Shown here piece after piece: positions 6,538-12,256 of a DNA stretch of 12,256 nucleotides; within the stretch, counting starts at the first letter, position 1, and every line of letters starts with the position of its first letter. The DNA is from Puniceicoccales bacterium (GTDB taxonomy: Bacteria > Verrucomicrobiota > Verrucomicrobiia > Opitutales > LL51). The DNA is taken from the NCBI GenBank assembly GCA_031268545.1, contig JAIRXD010000071.1, forward strand, positions 1 to 12,256, written 5' to 3'. Under the pieces are notes generated by a model. It was not told where the DNA came from, did no database searches, and saw nothing but the letters and a program-made list of their open reading frames with translations. The position numbers were made by a program, and so were the translations under genes.

Positions 6538-8031
6538 TCAATAAGATTTTGCCCAGACCACCTGATATTTGCTCGGATTGCCGGAGAATGGGCACCGGCC
6601 TGGGTTAAAACTATCTCCTGGAATGCATCTTATGGTTACACCCAGATCTCTTTTTATCCTCTCTTCGGTTTCTTTTGAGCCGTCCCAGATGGAGATGGCG
6701 AATCCACCGGCTTTGTTTTCATCGTTAAAAAATTCATAAAATTCATTCTTTGAATTTATTTCTTTGGTATTTTTTTCTCTAAATTCCAGTGCTTTGCTAA
6801 AAATATTATCCTGTATGGATTTTAATATTGCCGGTAAGTTTTGAATGAAATTTGGTAATTTTTCCGATATTTTTATCATATTATCCCGGCGAGTATAGGT
6901 TAGGGACTCGCTGGCTATCTCTTTCTCCCCAAGTTCTATAATAATCGGAATTCCTTTTTTTATCCAGCTCCATAGTTTGTCACCACCGCGCATATCTCTT
7001 CCATCGATTTCAATTTTAACAGGTTTGTTTCCGAAACTCTTCTTTCCCAGCTCATCGCTCAACTTATTACAGTTTTCCAGTATTTTTACTCTGGAGGTTT
7101 CATCGTGGATTACTGGCAATATAACTGCTTGGAGCGGAGCCAATTTAGGTGGCAAAACCAGGCCATCGTCATCCGAGTGGATCATGATGAGGCCGCCCAT
7201 CAGCCGGGTGGATACCCCCCAGGAGGTGGTCCAGGCAAATTCTTCCGAGCCACTCCGGGCCATAAATTTTATATCCGAAGCTCGGGAAAAATTTTGACCA
7301 AGAAAATGAGATGTGCCGGCCTGGAGAGCTTTTTTATCCTGCATCATTGCCTCGATGCAATAGGTATCTACCGCTCCTGGAAAGCGTTCTGAATCACTCT
7401 TCCGTCCATGGATTACTGGCATTGCTGCAAAATCTTCGGCAAATTTTCTGTAACATTCCAACATGCGCTTGGTTTCTTCGATGGCTTCCTCTGGGGTTTC
7501 GTGGGCCGTATGTCCTTCTTGCCAAAGAAATTCTGTTGTTCTTAGGAACATTCGCGTCCGCATTTCCCAGCGCACCACATTTGCCCATTGGTTTATCAGC
7601 AAAGGTAAATCTCTGTAAGATTTGATCCATTTCGCAAATGATTCACCGATAATAGTTTCCGAAGTTGGCCTGACGATGAGTGGTTCTTCCAAAGGCGATG
7701 CTGGGACCAGTTCGCCTGATTCATTGGTCTCTAGACGAGAATGAGTTACCACGGCACATTCCTTGGCAAATCCTTTCACATGCTCGGCTTCTTTGGCCAG
7801 CAATCTAAGCGGAATGAACAGAGGGAAATAGGCATTTTTATGACCTGTGGCTTTGAACATTTCATCCAAAATTGCGGTCATGTTCTCCCAAATCGCATAG
7901 CCCCAAGGCTTTATGACCATACAGCCCCGGACTACACTGGGTTCGGCTAAGTCCGCGGCGATGATGATTTGCTGATACCATTCCGGGTAATTTTCCGATC
8001 GTAATGGTGAAATTGCGTGTTTTTTGGTCAT
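6538..8031 (-). CDS. proS: Prolyl-tRNA synthetase, short archaeal/eukaryotic-like type (ProS type 3)
   Basis: This class II aminoacyl-tRNA synthetase attaches proline to tRNA-Pro in the cytoplasm. Its 497 residues match the type 3 architecture, which lacks the large inserted editing domain of the 570-residue bacterial type. Motif 2 spans about 152-176 (VRWEMRTRMFLRTTEFLWQE, then GHTAHE); other landmarks are RPTSETIIG (121-129), GTSHFLGQNF (239-248), motif 3 TSWGVSTRLMGG (269-280), an anticodon-binding domain from about 300 to 400, and a C-terminal domain ending in the conserved Tyr (VVWAKSY). Only two Cys remain where archaeal enzymes bind zinc with four (RCIPGDSFNPGRC), as in many bacterial type 3 enzymes. 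The ATG at 8031 overlaps the valS TGA as ATGA and no Shine-Dalgarno motif is seen, so translation is probably coupled to valS. Confidence 0.95.
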   Translation of the reverse strand: MTKKHAISPLRSENYPEWYQQIIIAADLAEPSVVRGCMVIKPWGYAIWENMTAILDEMFKATGHKNAYFPLFIPLRLLAKEAEHVKGFAKECAVVTHSRLETNESGELVPASPLEEPLIVRPTSETIIGESFAKWIKSYRDLPLLINQWANVVRWEMRTRMFLRTTEFLWQEGHTAHETPEEAIEETKRMLECYRKFAEDFAAMPVIHGRKSDSERFPGAVDTYCIEAMMQDKKALQAGTSHFLGQNFSRASDIKFMARSGSEEFAWTTSWGVSTRLMGGLIMIHSDDDGLVLPPKLAPLQAVILPVIHDETSRVKILENCNKLSDELGKKSFGNKPVKIEIDGRDMRGGDKLWSWIKKGIPIIIELGEKEIASESLTYTRRDNMIKISEKLPNFIQNLPAILKSIQDNIFSKALEFREKNTKEINSKNEFYEFFNDENKAGGFAISIWDGSKETEERIKRDLGVTIRCIPGDSFNPGRCPFSGNPSKYQVVWAKSY

Positions 8032-10775
8032 GTTTTTAATGAATTCAGTGAATCCAATAGAGATTGAAGTTCAACCTGTTTTTTAAGATTTTCTTCAAGT
8101 AGTTTTTTAGTACCATCGATGATCTGTTGTGGGGCCTTACTTATGAATACCTTATCGTTCAATTTTGATTGATTTTTCGCTATCAATTGAGTAATTTTTT
8201 GAATCTCGTCGATAACTTTTTGCTTCTCACTGGCCAGATCTATCTGACTTGCTAGATCCAAATACATAAGTCCGGCCGGTGTCAGAATTACTGGCAAATC
8301 CAGTAATGAATTTGTTTCTATAACTTTCGCTGCACCAATGAAATGCTTAATAATTTCGTTATATTTGGCAATGATGGATGTTTGGCCATCGGCTGCTTTA
8401 TAATAAAAAGTCATATCTTTTTTAGCCGCTAAGCCGTAGTTGGCTTTCATGGCCCGGGTCGACGATATAAGTTCCCTAATCATAGCGACTTCAAGAATCG
8501 AATCTTCGGCTGGTTCTAGCCCTAGGGCTTTTATATTGGCCAATAAATTAGCCGATGTATCCAGCTTTTCATCATTTATAAATCCAGTTCCATAGCCGGC
8601 CATGTGCCATAACTCCTCTGTTATGAATGGGATAAATGGATGTAGGATCAGCAGGCATTGTCTAAGGATAAGATCATATATTCCAATTACCGATGAAGTT
8701 TGATTTATCTTTGATACCTCCAGGTACCAGTCACAGAAGTCTTTCCAGAAGAACGAGTAAATTATCTGTAAGGCTTTATTAAACTCATATTCGGCCATGG
8801 CTTCTTCAAATTCGATCAATGTCTTTAACATTTGGGTTAGTATGGCTAGATCTATTAAAGAAACTTCCTTTGGGTTTATCCGGGAAAAAATTCCTTCAAT
8901 GGTTTTATCCTGCTCTTCTCCAATGGTTTGTCTAAATCGGAAAGCATTCCACAGTTTATTGCAGAAATTTCGTCCAAATTCCACTCGTTCCTCGGAAAAT
9001 AGCACATCCTGGCCCTGGGGAGCCATGGATAATAAACCGAATCTCAATCCATCGGCTCCATATTTTTTGATCAAATCCAATGGTTCCGGTGAATTGCCCA
9101 GACTCTTTGACATCTTTCGACCGAGCTTGTCGCGAATAATGCCTGTGAAATAAACATTTTTAAATGGTATGCGTTCTTGTATTTCGTTCGGCAATAGGTG
9201 GTTTTTATTGGCGCCAAGTAATTCGAGAGAGGCTATGATCATTCTAGTAACCCAGAAAAAAATTATGTCCGGGCCGGTAACAAGATCACTGGTCGGATAG
9301 AAATAATCGAAATTCTTTTCTTCCATTTTTTTTAGATCTGGCCAGCCGAAGGTTGCGAATGGCCATAGGGCTGAAGAAAACCAGGTGTCGAGCACATCCG
9401 GATCCTGCTCCCAATTTTCCTTATCTTCGGGACCATCAATGGATAGATGAATATTTGTTGGATCATTTTTATCATAACCCTTTCGATACCAGACAGGTAT
9501 TCTATGGCCCCACCAGAGCTGCCGACTTATACACCAGTCTTTTATATTATCGAGCCAATGCAGATAGGTTTTTGTCCATCTCTCTGGCCTCAGCTTTATA
9601 ACTCCATTTAAAATCGCTGCTTTAGCCTCTTCCACCTTGGGATATTTTAAAAACCACTGCTCAGAAAGTTTAGGCTCTATTGGAACATTGGCCCTTTCGG
9701 AAAATCCCACATTATTTGAATAGAGCTCTTCTTTTATTAATAGGCCAAGTTTTCGCAATTTTTCCACGGCCATAACCCTTGCCTCAAAGCGATCCATACC
9801 TTCGAAGTCATTGCCAGCCAAGGAATTAAGTGTTCCATCTGGATTCATTATATCTAAAAATTCCAGTCTATGTCTTTGGCCGATTTCGAAATCGATGGCC
9901 GAATGAGCCGGCGTTACTTTCAGTGCTCCGGAGCCAAAATCTTGATCCACAGCCTCATCAGCAATTATCCTTATTTCTGCTTTTTTCAATGGCCTTAGGC
10001 AGGTTTTGCCTATTAGACTTCTATAGCGATCATCATTGGGATTGACAGCTATGGCTGTATCTCCCATAATCGTTTCCGGCCTGGTGGTAGCCACTTCGAT
10101 AAATCCACTACCATCGGTCAGTTCATATTTCAGATGATATAGCATGCATTGCTGTGGCTTCATCATCACTTCTTCATCACTAAGGGCTGTGAGACTTACT
10201 GGGCACCAGTTCACCATTCGTTTACCTCTATAAATATATCCTCGATTATATAACTCTATAAAAGCTGTCTGTACCGCCAGGTTATATCCAGGATCTAGTG
10301 TATGAACCTTTGCATCCCAATTACAGGAAATTCCGAGTTTTTTAAGTTGTTCCAATATAAGGCCACCATGTTTATCTCGCCAATGCAATGCCCTTTGGAT
10401 GAAACTTTCTCTACCGATATTTTGGCGAATTTTACCTTCTTTCATCAGTTCTTTTTCCACTTTTACCTGGGTAGCTATACCGGCATGGTCAGTGCCTGGT
10501 ATCCATAACGTCGATTTTCCAAGTTGCCGTGCACGTCTTATAAGCACATCCTGCAAGGTGTTATTGAGCAGGTGCCCCATGTGCAATACGCCGGTTACAT
10601 TGGGCGGTGGCATCAAAATGCAGAAAGAATCCTTTCGATGGTCAATTTTTTTGGCAAAGCAACCTTTCTCTTGCCATTGGCTATACCATTTATTTTCTAT
10701 GTTCTCGGGATTATAAATTGCCTTAATCATTTGCCGTGGCATTAGTAATATTTTTTTCAAAATGTCCATATTCAT
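8028..10775 (-). CDS. valS: Valyl-tRNA synthetase
   Basis: This class I synthetase charges tRNA-Val and, in most organisms, hydrolyses mischarged Thr-tRNA-Val. At 915 residues it has normal length. It shows the ATP-binding HIGH-type motif HMGH (65-68, in PPPNVTGVLHMGH), the editing domain with TTRPETIMGD (230-239), GALKVTPAH (283-291), the WWGHRIPVWY segment, KMSKS (554-558), an anticodon-binding helical domain, and a C-terminal coiled coil (about 845-915) typical of ValRS. Oddly, the editing-domain motif usually written HDxxD reads HSAID (291-295): Ser292 replaces the conserved Asp. First gene of the valS-proS-ABC-F operon, divergent from the SRP RNA. Start ATG 10775 is the longest; ATGs at 10769, 10742 and 10730 are also possible and none has a clear ribosome binding site. 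Confidence 0.96.
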   Translation of the reverse strand: MNMDILKKILLMPRQMIKAIYNPENIENKWYSQWQEKGCFAKKIDHRKDSFCILMPPPNVTGVLHMGHLLNNTLQDVLIRRARQLGKSTLWIPGTDHAGIATQVKVEKELMKEGKIRQNIGRESFIQRALHWRDKHGGLILEQLKKLGISCNWDAKVHTLDPGYNLAVQTAFIELYNRGYIYRGKRMVNWCPVSLTALSDEEVMMKPQQCMLYHLKYELTDGSGFIEVATTRPETIMGDTAIAVNPNDDRYRSLIGKTCLRPLKKAEIRIIADEAVDQDFGSGALKVTPAHSAIDFEIGQRHRLEFLDIMNPDGTLNSLAGNDFEGMDRFEARVMAVEKLRKLGLLIKEELYSNNVGFSERANVPIEPKLSEQWFLKYPKVEEAKAAILNGVIKLRPERWTKTYLHWLDNIKDWCISRQLWWGHRIPVWYRKGYDKNDPTNIHLSIDGPEDKENWEQDPDVLDTWFSSALWPFATFGWPDLKKMEEKNFDYFYPTSDLVTGPDIIFFWVTRMIIASLELLGANKNHLLPNEIQERIPFKNVYFTGIIRDKLGRKMSKSLGNSPEPLDLIKKYGADGLRFGLLSMAPQGQDVLFSEERVEFGRNFCNKLWNAFRFRQTIGEEQDKTIEGIFSRINPKEVSLIDLAILTQMLKTLIEFEEAMAEYEFNKALQIIYSFFWKDFCDWYLEVSKINQTSSVIGIYDLILRQCLLILHPFIPFITEELWHMAGYGTGFINDEKLDTSANLLANIKALGLEPAEDSILEVAMIRELISSTRAMKANYGLAAKKDMTFYYKAADGQTSIIAKYNEIIKHFIGAAKVIETNSLLDLPVILTPAGLMYLDLASQIDLASEKQKVIDEIQKITQLIAKNQSKLNDKVFISKAPQQIIDGTKKLLEENLKKQVELQSLLDSLNSLKT

Positions 10776-10805
10776 CGAATTAAGGCAAATGTTTGAGAAA
10801 CCTTC

Positions 10806-10833
10806 TTGACTAATGTTTCTTTTTGAGAATGTT
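10806..10833 (+). promoter_or_regulatory. Probable promoter of the SRP RNA gene
   Basis: TTGACT (10806-10811) matches five of six -35 positions. A weak -10 box AATGTT (10828-10833) follows after 16 bases. The predicted start near 10840 coincides with the 5' end of the SRP RNA helix. The ten bases CTTCTTGACT recur at the response regulator promoter. Confidence 0.4.
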
Positions 10834-10837
10834 TGTT

Positions 10838-10938
10838 AACCAGGCTGGGAGCTATGTGACTTGTAGTCGACTAACTCCACCAGGACCGGAAGGTAGCAAT
10901 GGTCGTCAGGCTTATGGTGTACTGTAGATTTCCTGGCC
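10838..10938 (+). ncRNA. ffs: Small (4.5S-type) signal recognition particle RNA
   Basis: The conserved SRP apical domain is clear: CAGGACC, the GGAA tetraloop (10888-10891), then GGTAGCA. Compared with the E. coli CAGGTCC-GGAA-GGAAGCA, the base pair below the loop is changed on both sides (A-T for T-A), which is compensatory and supports a real folded RNA. The ends close with CCAGG (10840-10844) pairing with CCTGG (10932-10936), giving a hairpin of about 100 bases without an Alu domain. It binds Ffh and targets membrane proteins to the translocon. A short CCTTTT follows the helix and may contribute to termination. Exact ends are inferred from the terminal helix. Confidence 0.9.
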
Positions 10939-10945
10939 TTTTATA

Positions 10946-10981
10946 TCTAGATAAAAAAATAGTGAAAAATTTTTATCTAGA
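10946..10981. repeat. Perfect 12-bp AT-rich inverted repeat
   Basis: Left arm TCTAGATAAAAA (10946-10957) and right arm TTTTTATCTAGA (10970-10981) are exact reverse complements around a 12-base loop; three more pairs form beyond the arms if one A is bulged. It sits after the SRP RNA and 19 bases before the response regulator -35 box. It may stop SRP RNA transcription or act as an operator; no T tract follows it on the + strand, so a classical terminator is not established. Confidence 0.6.
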
Positions 10982-11000
10982 ATATGTATGATTAATCTTC

Positions 11001-11030
11001 TTGACTCTTAATATGTGTTTGGATTATTCT
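11001..11030 (+). promoter_or_regulatory. Probable promoter of the response regulator gene
   Basis: TTGACT (11001-11006) and TATTCT (11025-11030, four of six matches) are separated by 18 bases. Transcription would begin near 11037, where a seven-codon frame (MTDSYVV, stop 11058-11060) begins and ends two bases before the response regulator ATG. Confidence 0.45.
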
Positions 11031-11062
11031 TCTCGCATGACTGATAGTTATGTCGTCTAATT

Positions 11063-11794
11063 ATGGTATCGAGAGACAGTCCATTAATACTTATTGTTGA
11101 AGATGATGTGGTGTTATCAAAAACGATAGAACGGCAGCTGCAGCTTTCGGGGATGGAAGCCCAAGCATTTTTTAATGCAGCTGATGCATTGAGTTTTTTA
11201 CAGAGATCATTTTCTAATCTCATGTTGCTTGATATAAATCTTCCGGATAGGGATGGCATATCTTTATTAAGTGATTTACAAAAAAGAAAAATTTTTGTCC
11301 CAACCATATTTATGACCGGCGTGGATGCAGCAGACGTGAAGATGCGGGGATTCAATTGTGGTGCCGATGATTTTATTATGAAGCCCGTTGATTTGAATGA
11401 GTTAGTGGCCAGAATATCAGCAGTTTTACGCCGAAGTGAAAGGGCAATGGATCTGGATGTAACTGCCAATACGTCATTGGCTGATGGGAAATTTATATTT
11501 TTAAATGCAGAGATAGATCCGGCTAAGCTGGAGATAAAATTTCCCAATGGAAATAAGACAAGTGTAGGCAAGAAGGAGTTTGGGATCATTACTTGTTTTT
11601 ATAAAAATCCTCACACAATTCTAAGCCGAAAGAGTATTATTCATTCAGTATGGGGAAATCATGCCAATGTGAGAAGTCGATCACTGGATCAATATATTGT
11701 TAAATTAAGGCATGTTTTTTATAGAAATGGAATAGGGACTGACTTCAATTTAAGGACGATTCATGGTATTGGGTATATGTATACTCCGGGCTGA
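11063..11794 (+). CDS. OmpR/PhoB-family two-component response regulator
   Basis: This 243-residue protein has an N-terminal receiver domain (about 8-122) with the acidic pocket D14-D15, phosphoacceptor D57 (LLDINLPDRDG), switch Thr85 and Lys107 (KPVD), all intact. The C-terminal winged-helix DNA-binding domain (about 140-243) shows the family's typical end: KKEFGIITCF, ILSRKSIIHSVWG, the recognition helix RSRSLDQYIVKLR (204-216) and the wing RTIHGIGYMY. It should be phosphorylated by a sensor kinase and bind DNA as a dimer. No histidine kinase gene is next to it, so it is an orphan within this window. ATG 11063 follows a stop in frame region without a Shine-Dalgarno motif; a mini reading frame ends two bases upstream. 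Target genes are unknown. Confidence 0.93.
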   Translation: MVSRDSPLILIVEDDVVLSKTIERQLQLSGMEAQAFFNAADALSFLQRSFSNLMLLDINLPDRDGISLLSDLQKRKIFVPTIFMTGVDAADVKMRGFNCGADDFIMKPVDLNELVARISAVLRRSERAMDLDVTANTSLADGKFIFLNAEIDPAKLEIKFPNGNKTSVGKKEFGIITCFYKNPHTILSRKSIIHSVWGNHANVRSRSLDQYIVKLRHVFYRNGIGTDFNLRTIHGIGYMYTPG

Positions 11795-11830
11795 ATAATG
11801 TCCCTAGATTGATTTATTTTTACCAAAGAT

Positions 11831-11885
11831 TTGATTTCCATATATTGAAATCCGGCAGGTCGAATGACTTGCCGGAGGAAATCAA
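11831..11885. terminator. Strong hairpin between convergent genes, probable transcription terminator
   Basis: An 11-bp GC-rich stem TCCGGCAGGTC (11851-11861) / GACTTGCCGGA (11866-11876) with one G-T pair closes on loop GAAT. Outside it, TTGATTTCC (11831-11839) pairs exactly with GGAAATCAA (11877-11885), with an 11-base bulge on the left. It lies in the gap between the response regulator and the transporter, whose 3' ends face each other, so it can serve both. The T tracts flanking it are weak, which lowers certainty about the mechanism. Confidence 0.55.
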
Positions 11886-11911
11886 AAATATGTCTCTGGA
11901 TAAAATTAGCC

Positions 11912-12256
11912 CTAGGATGCCGGAGCTGGTGTGGTTTTTTGAGAGGAATCCTCGGATACGGCCTCGATCTTCTTGCTCAATAGTTTAACAACCACAAGCC
12001 AGCTGATGCATATGACCACAAATATCGAAAATGTATAGGGTACTATGGTGAAGAATGTTGCTCCGGGAATTATCGATAATAAACCAGAATTAATCCAAGC
12101 TCCACCGCCTTTACCCATTCTGCCACCAACCACTTCTACCACCGCTTTACCTTTGACTTTCATGTCTTCATCCAGCGGAATGTAGGACATCTCTTTGGTG
12201 GGATCAAACAGTGCATATTTAGTGGATTTGGCTATTAAGACCACAGCTGCCGCAAG
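11912..12256 (-). CDS. Npt/Tlc family nucleotide (ATP/ADP) transporter, C-terminal part
   Basis: Only the last 114 or so codons are in the window; the frame is open to the right edge and the 5' end is missing. The stretch AKSTKYALFDPTKEMSYIPLD followed by KVKGKAVVEVVGGRMGKGG is highly characteristic of the non-mitochondrial nucleotide transporters (TLC/Npt, usually about 500 residues with 12 membrane segments). A final hydrophobic region lies at about the last 60-25 residues, followed by a short charged tail ending TPAPAS. Members exchange host ATP for ADP, or import other nucleotides, across the inner membrane of intracellular bacteria and plastids. The C-terminal portion cannot tell an ATP/ADP exchanger from a nucleotide importer. 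Nearby genes give no further clue. Stop codon is TAG at 11914-11912. Confidence 0.92.
   Translation of the reverse strand, partial: LAAAVVLIAKSTKYALFDPTKEMSYIPLDEDMKVKGKAVVEVVGGRMGKGGGAWINSGLLSIIPGATFFTIVPYTFSIFVVICISWLVVVKLLSKKIEAVSEDSSQKTTPAPAS

Noticed and set aside
11008..11589. Minus-strand 193-residue frame opposite the response regulator
   Set aside because: It is the shadow of a well-conserved receiver domain on the + strand and has no recognisable motifs.

Overview
The window looks like a piece of the chromosome of an obligate intracellular or otherwise host-dependent bacterium. The strongest evidence is the C-terminal third or so of a nucleotide (ATP/ADP) transporter of the Npt/Tlc family at the right edge, a family typical of Chlamydiae, Rickettsiales and a few other intracellular lineages. 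It is supported by a 622-residue protein without a signal peptide (2607-4475), which has a Ser/Thr/Asn-rich N-terminus and a central hydrophobic hairpin, as in type III secretion translocators or effectors. The DNA is moderately AT-rich by eye. Genes of unrelated function are interspersed singly, as in reduced genomes. I cannot name the phylum from the sequence; a chlamydial or other PVC-type relative would fit, but that is inference.

Left part (1-2524, mostly + strand): the 3' part of fabG (fatty-acid synthesis), a lone OppC/DppC-type peptide-transporter permease, a doubtful minus-strand reading frame or gene remnant that abuts the permease stop codon, a three-tRNA cluster (Lys-UUU, Thr-UGU, Thr-CGU, all with encoded CCA) behind a recognisable sigma-70 promoter, and a YraN/UPF0102 nuclease-fold protein.

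Middle (2607-10775): the putative secreted membrane-active protein lies on the + strand with its own promoter and a strong Shine-Dalgarno sequence. It converges on a minus-strand translation operon read in the order valS, proS, ABC-F ATPase. valS and proS overlap by four bases (ATGA). The ABC-F start codon directly abuts a hairpin. The prolyl-tRNA synthetase is the short archaeal/eukaryotic-like type, and the valyl-tRNA synthetase appears to carry Ser where its editing domain normally has a conserved Asp.

Right part (10776-12256): a small 4.5S-type SRP RNA is transcribed divergently from valS. A perfect 12-bp AT-rich inverted repeat follows, then an orphan OmpR/PhoB-type response regulator. 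Next come a strong hairpin in the convergent gap and the truncated nucleotide transporter on the minus strand. Together the genes point to a cell that keeps translation and fatty-acid synthesis, imports host nucleotides and perhaps peptides, and may inject or insert a membrane protein into its host.
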